Shown: one piece after another, positions 8,261 through 16,735 of the stretch | Layout: each line of letters begins with the position of its first letter | Numbering within the stretch: the stretch's first letter is position 1 | Source of the DNA: Ruegeria arenilitoris | Lineage (GTDB): Bacteria > Pseudomonadota > Alphaproteobacteria > Rhodobacterales > Rhodobacteraceae | DNA: 64,000 bases | Direction of reading: 5' to 3' | Assembly (NCBI RefSeq): GCF_013030265.1 | Contig: NZ_WPZQ01000005.1 | Span: forward strand, 124,001-188,000 | Notes under the pieces: model-generated | Database searches by the model: none | The model's input: the letters and a program-made list of their open reading frames with translations, nothing else | Told to the model about the DNA's origin: nothing | Made by a program: the position numbers and the translations under genes

Positions 8261-9565
8261 ATGCGTATTGCGATGATCGGCACCGGCTATGTTGGTCTGG
8301 TGTCGGGGGTGTGTTTCTCGGATTTCGGTCATGATGTGGTTTGCGTTGATAAGGCGGATCAGAAGATCGACATGCTGCAAGACGGTGAGGTGCCCATCTA
8401 TGAACCCGGCCTGGATACCCTTATGGCCAAAAACGTTGCTGCAGGCCGGCTGAGTTTCACCACCGATCTGAAGGCGGCTGTTGACGGGGCGGATGCGGTG
8501 TTCATTGCCGTTGGGACACCCACGCGCCGTGGGGATGGCCATGCAGATCTCACCTATGTGATGGCAGCTGCTGGAGAGATCGCAAACGCGATCACCGACT
8601 ATACCGTCATCGTCACAAAATCGACCGTTCCGGTGGGAACTAACCGCAAAGTGCATGAGGTGGTCACCGCGGCGAACCCAAAGGCGGCATTCGACGTGGC
8701 CTCGAACCCCGAGTTTTTGCGTGAGGGTGCGGCGATCGACGATTTCATGCGCCCTGACCGCGTGGTCGTAGGCGTCGAAAGCGATCGTGCTGCCGAAGTC
8801 ATGGCCGAGATTTACCGCCCGCTTTACCTGCGCGACTTCCCTATACTGACCACCGATCTGGAAAGCGCTGAAATGATCAAATACGCAGCCAATGCGTTTC
8901 TGGCGACCAAGATCACCTTTATCAACGAAATCGCGGGCCTGTGCGAACGCGTGGGCGGCGACGTCAAAGAGGTGGCGCGCGGTATCGGGCTGGATGGCCG
9001 GATCGGCAACAAATTCCTGCATGCCGGTCCCGGCTATGGCGGATCTTGTTTTCCCAAAGACACCGCCGCGCTTGCCCGGATCGGACAGGAACATGCGCAC
9101 CCGATGCAGATCACCGAGACTGTCATTCGCGTGAATGACGAGGTCAAAAAGCGGATGACCGAGAAAATCCGCGATGCTTGCGATGACAGCTTTAACGGCA
9201 AAACCGTCGCGATCCTTGGGGTGACGTTCAAACCCAACACCGACGACATGCGCGATGCCCCGTCCTTGACTATTGTTCCAGCTCTGATTGGCGGAGGCGC
9301 AAAAGTGCGCGTCGTTGATCCGCAAGGTAAAGCCGAAGGCGAGGCATTGTTGCCGGGCGTTGAATGGGCAGAAGATCCTTACGAAGCCGCCAAGGATGCC
9401 GACGCGGTGGTTCTGCTGACTGAGTGGAACGAATTCCGTGCCTTGAACCTTGAAGAGCTGGCCGGCGCGATGAAGACCGCCCGAATGGTTGATCTGCGCA
9501 ATATCTATGCCGAAAGCAAAGCGCTGAAATCCGGCTTTGAATCCTATGTTGGTGTCGGGCGCTGA
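8261..9565 (+). CDS. ugd: UDP-glucose 6-dehydrogenase
   Basis: Cytoplasmic NAD-dependent enzyme (434 aa) that oxidises UDP-glucose twice to UDP-glucuronate. The sequence shows the Rossmann loop IGTGYVGL at residues 6-13, the VGTPT and TKSTVPVGT motifs, and the catalytic Cys263 within GGSCFPKD. The C-terminal UDP-binding domain includes LGVTFKPNTDDMRDAPS. AAGAAGGA precedes the ATG. It shares the locus with galU, which makes its substrate. UDP-glucuronate is a precursor for acidic exopolysaccharide or lipid decoration. A hairpin overlaps its stop codon. Confidence 0.95.
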   Translation: MRIAMIGTGYVGLVSGVCFSDFGHDVVCVDKADQKIDMLQDGEVPIYEPGLDTLMAKNVAAGRLSFTTDLKAAVDGADAVFIAVGTPTRRGDGHADLTYVMAAAGEIANAITDYTVIVTKSTVPVGTNRKVHEVVTAANPKAAFDVASNPEFLREGAAIDDFMRPDRVVVGVESDRAAEVMAEIYRPLYLRDFPILTTDLESAEMIKYAANAFLATKITFINEIAGLCERVGGDVKEVARGIGLDGRIGNKFLHAGPGYGGSCFPKDTAALARIGQEHAHPMQITETVIRVNDEVKKRMTEKIRDACDDSFNGKTVAILGVTFKPNTDDMRDAPSLTIVPALIGGGAKVRVVDPQGKAEGEALLPGVEWAEDPYEAAKDADAVVLLTEWNEFRALNLEELAGAMKTARMVDLRNIYAESKALKSGFESYVGVGR

Positions 9566-9575
9566 GCGCGCCCGA
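9555..9575. terminator. Hairpin spanning the ugd stop codon
   Basis: Perfect 8-bp stem TCGGGCGC / GCGCCCGA with loop TGAGC that contains the ugd stop. It lies between convergent genes only 18 bp apart, so it could serve both strands. There is no T-run. Confidence 0.6.
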
Positions 9576-9583
9576 TCATTACG

Positions 9584-10408
9584 TCAGACTTTGTCCAAAG
9601 CCTCTTCCAGTTTAGCCAGTTCGCCATCTCGCATCGAGATGGCCTGAGCCTGATAGGGAAAGGATTTGGCGCGGACTTCGGACTGAAACTCTTTCAGCGC
9701 CTCGACACGCTCCTGATACATTTGCCTGTGCAGGCGCCCAAGATCACGGAAAGCATGGGCATGGCGCGGCGGGTTTTCAGCCTCACCGCAGATATCGGCC
9801 ATAAACAGAAAGATCACATCGCCTGCATTGCCTGACCCCAATGAGATGGTGACGATCGAGGTTCGATCATTCAACAGGCGCAGAGTGTCTTCGGCCACGC
9901 ATTCAATCTCGCAGGCGATCGCACCTGCATCCTCATAGCGTTTGAACGTCCGGTAAATCTGCATTGCCTCATCCGCTGTCCGGCCAAATGCGCGCAGCCC
10001 ACCTGCCCAATGGCTGAGCGATGGCACCAGCCCCATATGAACCTGAACTGGTATGCTTTCGCGCGCCAGCATCTCAACCACTTCGAACGAACGGTTGGTG
10101 AAATACATATCTGCGCCCTTCTCCATACAGTCGATGGCATGGTGCATGATCTCGTCATTTGTGGCGAACTGACCCCAGTTCATGGCAGTCCCGGCAAAAT
10201 GGGTTGGCGCAATTTCACGCGCCATATCCAGATGCACATCCCACAGCGTCAGCAGATCGATTCCGGCATCGACACAAGCCTTAATCTCGGCCTCATTCGC
10301 CGGGTTGCACATGGTCAGCCGTTCGCCGGTTTTCTTGAGATCCAGCAGGTCCTTGACCGTATAGTTGCGTTGCGCGGGACGGCGGCCAAACGTGTAGATG
10401 TTTTTCAT
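9584..10408 (-). CDS. PanB-like (ketopantoate hydroxymethyltransferase family) protein
   Basis: Protein of 274 aa with the phosphoenolpyruvate/ketopantoate barrel layout. DAGIDLL then D57 sits where PanB has its first metal-binding Asp, IPVQVHMGLVPS matches the IPVMGHIGLTPQ region, AFGRTADEA matches VQGRTEEAA, and AIACEIECVAEDT matches the ECVP segment with the catalytic Glu (E169). The second and third PanB metal ligands are not evident (FTNRSF in place of DMPF), so pantoate synthesis itself is doubtful. The ATG at 10408 follows AGGGTACATC; the longer frame upstream is not conserved. It is downstream of, and likely co-transcribed with, the fatty acid hydroxylase gene. Confidence 0.7.
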   Translation of the reverse strand: MKNIYTFGRRPAQRNYTVKDLLDLKKTGERLTMCNPANEAEIKACVDAGIDLLTLWDVHLDMAREIAPTHFAGTAMNWGQFATNDEIMHHAIDCMEKGADMYFTNRSFEVVEMLARESIPVQVHMGLVPSLSHWAGGLRAFGRTADEAMQIYRTFKRYEDAGAIACEIECVAEDTLRLLNDRTSIVTISLGSGNAGDVIFLFMADICGEAENPPRHAHAFRDLGRLHRQMYQERVEALKEFQSEVRAKSFPYQAQAISMRDGELAKLEEALDKV

Positions 10409-10477
10409 GATGTACCCTGTTCTTTCATAGCAATTGCCGGGCCCATCAGGACCCGGCACAGTCTTGTTCTGGTCGAG

Positions 10478-11491
10478 CTATTCGGCGGCCCAGATTTTTC
10501 GACGGCGTTCCTTGACCATGTCGTTGCCCTCATCGGTGCCATCGTGGAACGTGTTGAACCACTCATCCCACGGCGTCTCCCATGTGCCATAGTTGCAGTC
10601 GAAGAACTTGTGGTGCAGCTGGTGGAAAAAGTCGCCAACCTGGAACCTGGCCTTGTTGCCGAGTTTCACATGCTCGAACCCGGCATGAGAGGTCGGAGCA
10701 CCAATCCCGTGATGGAACAGCAGGAAAATGGCGTGGACCGGGTGCGACGGCAGCAGGAAGAAAATCATCGTGTCGAACATCAGAAAGAAGCTTTCGACGG
10801 GATGCATCGCCAAACCTGACCATGGACCTGTATTGATATTGCGGTGATGCCACGCGTGAACCTTGGTGTATAGCGGACCGACGTGCAGCAGGCGGTGCAA
10901 CCAGTAAAAGTGGAAACCAGCCCAGATCGGGATGAACACCACCATCGCAATAAACCAGACCGGATTGCCGTCGAAGGTGATCATCGTTACCCAGCCGTTG
11001 GCATAGGAGTAGAGGATGAAACACTCCCAAAAAGTCCAGAATGTCAGGGCCGGGCCAAGCGTCCAGAACATGTTGTCCCAAACCTGGTTTTTGAAGGTAA
11101 AGACCTTTGCACCTTTCATCATCGGGCGCATGTCATAGCGGTATTCGTCGGCCTGCGTGCGGAACTTCCACAAGGCCAGATGCAAACCGCCTGCTACCAC
11201 CATCAGGATGCAGAAATTGCGGAACCAGATCTCAGCGACCCAGTCCCAGCTCAATGTCTCGATCCGGGCCAGTGAAGGTGTCAGGTAGTTCCAGGTGATG
11301 ATCGCAAAGACCAGCAGAAACGCCCGCAAAGCCAACGGATTCCAGCTCTGCAACAGGTATCGCAATGTGGCCAGCGGCTTCATCGGCCAGTCCCAATAGG
11401 GCGAGGTTTGGATCGGCAGTTGCGGGGTATAGTTCCAGATCTTGCGCTTGGGGCGCGGTTGGGTGGCGGGATCTGACATGGCGTAGCTCAT
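10478..11491 (-). CDS. Membrane fatty acid hydroxylase / sterol desaturase family protein
   Basis: Integral membrane di-iron oxygenase (337 aa). It shows the family's histidine boxes: HRLLH (199-203), HAWHH (212-216) and HQLHH (290-294), plus further His residues near 260-273, with four or more membrane segments (about 56-75, 90-108, 140-162, 178-198, 238-262). The substrate is unknown; family members hydroxylate or desaturate lipids, carotenoids or sterols. It is divergent from a LysR gene 96 bp away and followed by the PanB-like gene, suggesting one regulated unit. Start at 11491; an alternative ATG lies four codons later. Confidence 0.85.
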   Translation of the reverse strand: MSYAMSDPATQPRPKRKIWNYTPQLPIQTSPYWDWPMKPLATLRYLLQSWNPLALRAFLLVFAIITWNYLTPSLARIETLSWDWVAEIWFRNFCILMVVAGGLHLALWKFRTQADEYRYDMRPMMKGAKVFTFKNQVWDNMFWTLGPALTFWTFWECFILYSYANGWVTMITFDGNPVWFIAMVVFIPIWAGFHFYWLHRLLHVGPLYTKVHAWHHRNINTGPWSGLAMHPVESFFLMFDTMIFFLLPSHPVHAIFLLFHHGIGAPTSHAGFEHVKLGNKARFQVGDFFHQLHHKFFDCNYGTWETPWDEWFNTFHDGTDEGNDMVKERRRKIWAAE

Positions 11492-11587
11492 TCTTTCTGT
11501 TCGCTGCCACGCACTGTACGACCCTTCGCGTAATCCTCAGAACGTAATGTCTTGCCGGTCAGCCTAAGTTTTGCTTAGCCTGTGTGC

Positions 11588-12478
11588 ATGGCAACTCGTA
11601 TCCCATCCCTCAACTGGCTGCGCGTGTTCGAGGCAGCAGCGCGAACCGAAAGCTTTGCCCGCGCGGCCGTGCAACTGAACATGTCCGCCGCCGCCGTCAG
11701 TCAACAGGTCAAGGCACTGGAAACCCGGTTGGGAACTCCTCTGTTCAATCGCCACGCCCATGCCGTGACACTGACCGAAGCTGGCCGTGCCTATCTGCCA
11801 TCTGTGCAGCAATCCTTGCTGATGCTGGAAACAGCGACCACGGGGCTGTTCGGCGAAACGCGGGAACAGAGGCTCTACGTGCAATCCGTTCTGCTGTTTG
11901 CACACGGCATTCTTGCGGGTGGCCTACCAGAATTTCAGGCCAATCAGCCGCAGATCAATCTGTCGCTATCGACAGGGAACATGGTCGCTGATTTCGCAAA
12001 CCGATTTACCGATCTGCAAATTGTCTTCGGCAATCCCGCACTTTTTGGCACCGATGGTGACGAGTTGTTGCGCGAACGCCTTTATCCGGTGGCTCCGCCT
12101 GGCATCGCTGCACAGATTCAGCATCCGCAGGATCTGTTCCAGTTCAACCTGATCGAGGTTTCAACGCATCGCGCCAGCTGGCCCCATCTGTTCGAAAGCC
12201 TGCGCCTGCCTGCAGGACAAGCGCGCTACTTCTTTGCTGACAATTCGTTGATGGCGGCCGAGCTTGCTGCCAGCGGCGGTGGCGTTGCGTTGGCGCGCGC
12301 GCCCGCGTCGGATCGCATTATGGAACTGTCTGGCCTCGTGCCCTGTCTGCCGGATATCGAAGTAGAGGGTCAGGAAGCATATCACCTGATCTATCCGGAT
12401 CGCGCAGCGCTGCGGCCGCCCGCGCGTGCCTTTCGGGATTGGCTGCTGAATTACAGTGCCGCCGTCCAGACGCGGTAA
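11588..12478 (+). CDS. LysR-type transcriptional regulator, GcvA-like
   Basis: DNA-binding regulator of 296 aa. The N-terminal helix-turn-helix (SLNWLRVFEAAARTESFARAA, then SAAAVSQQVKALETRLGTPLF) is typical of the GcvA branch, followed by an inducer-binding domain. GTG codons just upstream are possible starts; the ATG at 11588 gives the usual N-terminus. It is divergent from the fatty acid hydroxylase/PanB-like pair and probably controls it. The 96-bp gap holds CTAAG-TTTTG-CTTAG, a small inverted repeat that could be part of its operator. Its 3' end overlaps the convergent neighbour by 28 bp. Confidence 0.9.
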   Translation: MATRIPSLNWLRVFEAAARTESFARAAVQLNMSAAAVSQQVKALETRLGTPLFNRHAHAVTLTEAGRAYLPSVQQSLLMLETATTGLFGETREQRLYVQSVLLFAHGILAGGLPEFQANQPQINLSLSTGNMVADFANRFTDLQIVFGNPALFGTDGDELLRERLYPVAPPGIAAQIQHPQDLFQFNLIEVSTHRASWPHLFESLRLPAGQARYFFADNSLMAAELAASGGGVALARAPASDRIMELSGLVPCLPDIEVEGQEAYHLIYPDRAALRPPARAFRDWLLNYSAAVQTR

Positions 12479-13539
12479 CGGCCCTGCCCCGTTACCTCGC
12501 GGATCAGACCACGCTGGGTGAATATGTCGATGTTCCGCTGTGCTGCCGCCCGCGAGGCTTCTGTCAGTTCTTCGGCCAGCGGGACGGAAACCATCGGCCA
12601 TGCCGTCAGCACGTCAATCAATATCGGTGGTGTCCGCCCGCTGAGATCCCCGGTTGCCTCTCTGGCGCGGTTTTCCCAGGCGCTTACCCGATCCAGATGC
12701 AGCAAGGCGGCCAGCGCCGCCTGTCCTGCACCGCGTATCCACGCGGACAGTTTCTCGGCCGGTTCACCCACACCGCGCAGTGCGCCGGGCCCCGACAAGG
12801 CCAGAGGCATGAACATCGCTCCACCGCGTCCCATGGACGCCGCATGGCGGGCTGCAATGATCGCCGCCTCGGTATCGTGACCAATTCCTTGCGACAAGGC
12901 ACGCCACGCATGAAAGGCGATCGCGGCCTGTGTGACGGGGTGCAAGCCTTCGGCGTTACCCATCACTTCGGCAAGATCGCCCACAGTTTCAGGAACATCT
13001 TCGATCCCCTGCGCCAGCCGATCGAGAAATGCCGTCAGCCCGTCTTCCCACCCACCCGCAGCAGGTGGTGCACCCGAAGTCAGGCGGCGCACGGCCCAAC
13101 CTGCGCGAAACAGGGCCTGCACATCATCACTGGTCGCACCGATCCGAAGCCCTGTCCACAAGGCCAACCGGTCAACGCTGATCCGGTCACCGGTCCACCA
13201 ACCCAGATCGGATACATCCATCAATGCCAGACGATGCGTCCAGCCATCCGGTCCGGCGCGCAAACGTTCGTCCAATGCGCCGAATGTGACGGCCAGATCA
13301 GCCAGTTCAGATGACAGCTCATCCTGCGCCGCCCGCCAGTCGCGCGGATCAAAAAGAAGTCGCCGGTCTGCCCGCGGACCGGGCGGAAGAAAGTCATCCC
13401 TGACTTCATCATCTTCGGGTGGAAGAAACCACAGATCCTCTTCATCCGGCTCGTCAGTGTCATAGATGCTCTGAGGCCCGACATCCGCAGCCTCGTCATC
13501 CGGATCAGGCATGACACGTTTCGACTTCATGCCCGCCAT
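12451..13539 (-). CDS. Uncharacterised protein with C-terminal winged helix (RHE_PE00001/DUF1612-like)
   Basis: Protein of 362 aa. The first 65 residues are highly acidic (PDPDDEAADVG, DEPDEEDLW) and probably disordered. A central helical part (LADLAVTFGALDERLRAGPDGW, then WRALSQGIGHDTEAA) recalls the RHE_PE00001/DUF1612 family. The last about 60 residues form a helix-turn-helix (ELTEASRAAAQRNIDIFTQR, GLIREVTGQGRYRVW) as in Fic-associated and DUF1612 DNA-binding domains. No enzyme motif is visible. It stands alone, convergent with the LysR gene and overlapping it by 28 bp. Family assignment is tentative; a role in DNA binding is inference. Confidence 0.6.
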   Translation of the reverse strand: MAGMKSKRVMPDPDDEAADVGPQSIYDTDEPDEEDLWFLPPEDDEVRDDFLPPGPRADRRLLFDPRDWRAAQDELSSELADLAVTFGALDERLRAGPDGWTHRLALMDVSDLGWWTGDRISVDRLALWTGLRIGATSDDVQALFRAGWAVRRLTSGAPPAAGGWEDGLTAFLDRLAQGIEDVPETVGDLAEVMGNAEGLHPVTQAAIAFHAWRALSQGIGHDTEAAIIAARHAASMGRGGAMFMPLALSGPGALRGVGEPAEKLSAWIRGAGQAALAALLHLDRVSAWENRAREATGDLSGRTPPILIDVLTAWPMVSVPLAEELTEASRAAAQRNIDIFTQRGLIREVTGQGRYRVWTAAL

Positions 13540-13588
13540 TCTTTGGGCATTTCCACCGGTTCACAAGAGGTTTTCTGTTTAAGTGAGG

Positions 13589-14335
13589 TTAGCCCGAGAA
13601 GGTTTTTCTCAGAACACCCAGTTCACCATCCAAATTGGTCTGCTGATTGCTGCCCAGTAACATGTAGCCATAGCCATCCTGCGCCCAAGTTGCAGTTGCC
13701 AGACCGCTCAGAACCGCCTGTTTAACGTCCTTGTTCGGTGCTGCTGGCCCCTGCCGGATGACACAGAACGCAAATGGTTCACCCTGCGCGTCCGCAAACA
13801 CGATTTGCACCAGCGGTTTGCCTTTGAAAGACAGGATCTGAGCGCGTTTCAGCTCCAGCCCCGGCAATGCTTCCAATGCATCACGGTTCAGTGAACGGCC
13901 TAGTTTTTCCTCAGCCATTTCAAACTGCGCATCAAGCGACTGCTGGGAACTGTTCAGGGATGCAATCGTTTCGGGAACATAAAGCGACTGATATATAGCT
14001 GCCTGTTCTGCCCAACCCGGCTCAACCGGCCGCGTGGCCCATAAGGTCAAAGCCACCGCAGCAATTGCGGTCGCCGCCGCGACACCGATCAAACGCAGAT
14101 ACCCGCCGGATGAACGCACAGGCGACGCAGCAACCATTTCCGGCAGATCCACTTGCGGCGTATCGGCTGGCAAACCCTCAAAGACCTGCTTAACAACCGG
14201 CGCAAAAGGATCAAGCGACATCAGGCGCTGTTCCAGCGTGACGTCTTCCTCGACCGCAGCCTCAATGGCGCGGCACTGATCCTCGTCAAGACTGCCTTCC
14301 AGATACGCCAGCAGCGTCTCGTCGGAAAACTTCAT
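13589..14335 (-). CDS. Anti-sigma factor (membrane-bound)
   Basis: Likely partner that sequesters the ECF sigma factor encoded just before it (248 aa). The N-terminus has the short helical anti-sigma pattern (SDETLLAYLEGSLDEDQCRAIEAAV), one membrane helix spans about residues 80-100, and the C-terminal about 145 residues lie in the periplasm. No zinc-binding HxxxCxxC motif of the ChrR kind is visible. The start codon overlaps the sigma factor stop by 4 bp, so the two are translationally coupled. The release signal is not evident from sequence. Confidence 0.8.
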   Translation of the reverse strand: MKFSDETLLAYLEGSLDEDQCRAIEAAVEEDVTLEQRLMSLDPFAPVVKQVFEGLPADTPQVDLPEMVAASPVRSSGGYLRLIGVAAATAIAAVALTLWATRPVEPGWAEQAAIYQSLYVPETIASLNSSQQSLDAQFEMAEEKLGRSLNRDALEALPGLELKRAQILSFKGKPLVQIVFADAQGEPFAFCVIRQGPAAPNKDVKQAVLSGLATATWAQDGYGYMLLGSNQQTNLDGELGVLRKTFSG

Positions 14336-14868
14336 TTGCCACTCCGTCGCGCGGTGTCAGCCAAATCATGCTGCATCACGGTTTTCAGTTTCTGCCGGGC
14401 ATTCGATAACCGGCTCATGATTGTACCGATGGGAACGTCCAGCAACGCAGCAGCTTCGCGGTAGCTGTAGCCCTCGACGAACACAAGCATAACCGTTTCC
14501 CGCTGCGCCTCTGGCAGCTGCATCACTTGTGTAAACACTTCAGCGGCGAAAATATTCGTTTCCGAATCCGGACCGGTTGCAACCAGCTCCGCCTCGGGCG
14601 TCACCGACAAAGCCTGCGCGCGTCGAACAGACCTTGCACGCACTTCGTTCAGCCAGATCGATCGGCAGATCGTCATCAGCCAGGAATCCAGCCGTTCATA
14701 CGATGTAACCTGATGATGCCGTTCCAAAGCCCGCAGGCAAGTCGACTGTAGTAAATCATCCGCAACATCGGATGTGCCCGACAAGGCAAGTCCGAACCGC
14801 CAGACGCGTTTCGAATGCATCTGGATCGCGCCGCGCACGGCCTGTTCGGAATTCATTTCGCCAACCAT
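14332..14868 (-). CDS. ECF-family RNA polymerase sigma factor
   Basis: Alternative sigma factor of 178 aa with regions 2 (VADDLLQSTCLRALERHH, DSWLMTICRSIWLNEVRAR) and 4 (LPEAQRETVMLVFVEGYSYREAA, PIGTIMSRLSNARQKL) and a poorly conserved linker. An alternative ATG lies four codons downstream. It is followed by its anti-sigma gene with a 4-bp overlap and is divergent from a YceI-cytochrome c gene 85 bp away, which is the most likely target along with its own operon. Confidence 0.92.
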   Translation of the reverse strand: MVGEMNSEQAVRGAIQMHSKRVWRFGLALSGTSDVADDLLQSTCLRALERHHQVTSYERLDSWLMTICRSIWLNEVRARSVRRAQALSVTPEAELVATGPDSETNIFAAEVFTQVMQLPEAQRETVMLVFVEGYSYREAAALLDVPIGTIMSRLSNARQKLKTVMQHDLADTARRSGK

Positions 14869-14953
14869 CGAATAAATCGCGACCTGCGTGTGTTTGTCTT
14901 TGCACGGGCCGGACCCGCGCGGTCAGGACTGGCACAAATCTAGGAGGAAAGAA

Positions 14954-15898
14954 ATGAAACTTCTGTTGAAGGCAGTCACAATTGTGTCGGCAATTGTTGC
15001 AACCCAGACGTCTGCAGAGACCTGGACGCTGACCCCTGAGGGTTCTCATCTGGCCTATGGCACGATCAAGAAAGACACCGTGGGCGAGGTCAACAGCTTT
15101 ACCAATCTCAGTGGACGGGTCAGCGCTGATGGCAAGGCCGAGATCGAAATTGACCTGTCTTCGGTCGAGACCAATATCGACATCCGCAATGAACGGATGA
15201 TCGAATACGTATTTCGCAAAGCCGGTTCTGCCACACTGACAGCCGAGTTCGATATGGAGGAGATTTCTGGCCTAGCGATCGGTGCAACCGGCATCGTGGA
15301 TGCCGAGGCTGAGCTGTCGCTGGCCGGAACCCAGGTCGAATTCGATGCCGAGATGTTCGTGGCCCGTTTGTCCGAAACCACAGTGATGGTATCGACCAAC
15401 GATATGGTTTTCATCAGCACCGAGGATGCTGGCGTCAACGCGGGTGTCGATAAGCTGATGGAACTGGCGGAACTACCCGGCATTACGCGCACCGTTCCGG
15501 TGACCGCCCGCTTTATGTTTACACTGGATGACAAGAAAGCTGAGGCCGCCCCGACCGCTGCCGCAGTCGTAGAGACCGCAAGTCTTGCCGGAGACCCAAA
15601 GGCGGGCAAAAAGGTCTTTCGCAAGTGTAAGGCTTGCCATGAACTGAAACCGGGTCGAAACACGGTAGGCCCGACGCTGCATGGCGTGATCAATGCCAGC
15701 GCGGGACAGGTCGAAGGATTTAAATACTCAGGAGCACTGCAGGATTCAGGAATTGTCTGGACCGAAGCTGCACTGACCGAGTTTCTGGCCAATCCTCGCA
15801 AAAGCATCCCGGGAAACCGGATGGCCTTTCCGGGTTTGAAGAAGGATTCCGATATCGCCGATGTGATCGCGTATATTCAGGCAGAAACACAGGGCTGA
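14954..15898 (+). CDS. Periplasmic YceI-domain / cytochrome c fusion protein
   Basis: Secreted two-domain protein of 314 aa. A signal peptide occupies residues 1-21. A YceI-type lipocalin-like domain follows (about 22-195; TWTLTPEGSHLAYGTIK, then VNSFTNLSGRVS), then an Ala-rich linker (about 195-212), then a class I cytochrome c with heme motif CKACH (225-229) and axial Met290 in GNRMAFPG. AGGAGGAAAG at 14942-14951 fixes the start. YceI domains bind isoprenoid-like lipids, so electron transfer to or from a bound quinone-like ligand is possible; this is inference. It is divergent from the ECF sigma/anti-sigma pair, the likely controllers. Confidence 0.9.
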   Translation: MKLLLKAVTIVSAIVATQTSAETWTLTPEGSHLAYGTIKKDTVGEVNSFTNLSGRVSADGKAEIEIDLSSVETNIDIRNERMIEYVFRKAGSATLTAEFDMEEISGLAIGATGIVDAEAELSLAGTQVEFDAEMFVARLSETTVMVSTNDMVFISTEDAGVNAGVDKLMELAELPGITRTVPVTARFMFTLDDKKAEAAPTAAAVVETASLAGDPKAGKKVFRKCKACHELKPGRNTVGPTLHGVINASAGQVEGFKYSGALQDSGIVWTEAALTEFLANPRKSIPGNRMAFPGLKKDSDIADVIAYIQAETQG

Positions 15899-15909
15899 GT
15901 CTGATCGAG

Positions 15910-16614
15910 TTACTCTGTTGGCGAAGCCTCGGATGCCCTCTTGTCGGCCACCAGTTTTACAAGCTGGTCTTTGGTACGGCCGATATGAAGGGTCAGCAAA
16001 GCACAGGCTTCGTCCACCTGCCCTTCTTTCGCCAACCGCAAAAGTTCACGGTGCTCTTTCCGCGCTGGTTCGCGTTGTTTCATCACACTCAGGTGCATGC
16101 GAATGTAGCGGTCTGATTGCAAGCTGACCCGCTGCAGCAGCTCATTGGTCAGGCTACGCCCTGCGGGTGCGTAAAGTGCCGAGTGATACTCATAGTTCAG
16201 TGCCCCCCAGCGGCCCACATCATTGGCATCATATGATGCCTCCATCTGCTTGAGAATCTGTTCGCAACGGGCAAAATCTGTCGACGTCATCGACGGAATG
16301 GCGCGACGGAACAGATCGACTTCCAGCAATACGCGGAGATCAAAAATCTCACCAATCTCAGTCAGGGAGTGCTTGGTGACACTGGCCCCACGATTGTTGG
16401 TCAGCAACACCAGCCCTTCGGCGTCCAGCTGTTTCAGCGCCTCGCGAACCGGCATGCGCGAAACGTCATATTCTTCGGCCAGTGCTTCCTGCCGGATAAT
16501 CTCACCTTCGGCCAGTTCGCCGCTCAGAATACGTTCTCGCAAGTCATTTGCGATGACGTCAGGAAGGCTCTGCCGGGCTATTGCGCGCTTTGCTGGCAAG
16601 TGGATATCCGTCAT
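15910..16614 (-). CDS. GntR-family regulator (FadR/FCD type) of hydroxyproline genes
   Basis: Regulator of 234 aa: N-terminal winged helix (LPDVIANDLRERILSGELAEGE, then YDVSRMPVREALKQLDAEGLV) and an all-helical FCD ligand domain with metal-binding style His/Asp residues (DLRVLLE, NYEYHSALY). The ATG at 16614 begins just after a candidate operator; longer in-frame starts would run through that operator. It is divergent from the reductase gene, and a matching operator sits before the hydroxyproline operon, so control of both by a hydroxyproline intermediate is likely. Confidence 0.88.
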   Translation of the reverse strand: MTDIHLPAKRAIARQSLPDVIANDLRERILSGELAEGEIIRQEALAEEYDVSRMPVREALKQLDAEGLVLLTNNRGASVTKHSLTEIGEIFDLRVLLEVDLFRRAIPSMTSTDFARCEQILKQMEASYDANDVGRWGALNYEYHSALYAPAGRSLTNELLQRVSLQSDRYIRMHLSVMKQREPARKEHRELLRLAKEGQVDEACALLTLHIGRTKDQLVKLVADKRASEASPTE

Positions 16615-16623
16615 TTGAATTTT

Positions 16624-16637
16624 GGATACAAATATCC
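16624..16637. promoter_or_regulatory. Candidate operator of the GntR regulator (copy 1)
   Basis: Inverted repeat GGATA-CAAA-TATCC between the GntR gene and the divergent reductase gene, 9 bp from the GntR start. The near-identical TTGGATACAAA...ATCC occurs before the hydroxyproline operon at 22072-22086. Two copies at two arms of one pathway support a shared regulator. Confidence 0.6.
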
Positions 16638-16735
16638 GGCTTTTCGTGTCATTCCAACCTGAAACACCCGCCAATGCAGTTGAAACCCGGCCCTTTTCCC
16701 CGCTATCCATCCCTTATCAGCACAGGGGATGGGAC

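Noticed and set aside
8255-9325. 356-codon open frame on the minus strand
   Set aside because: Opposite strand of ugd, which is certain from its motifs; no plausible protein pattern or ribosome-binding site.
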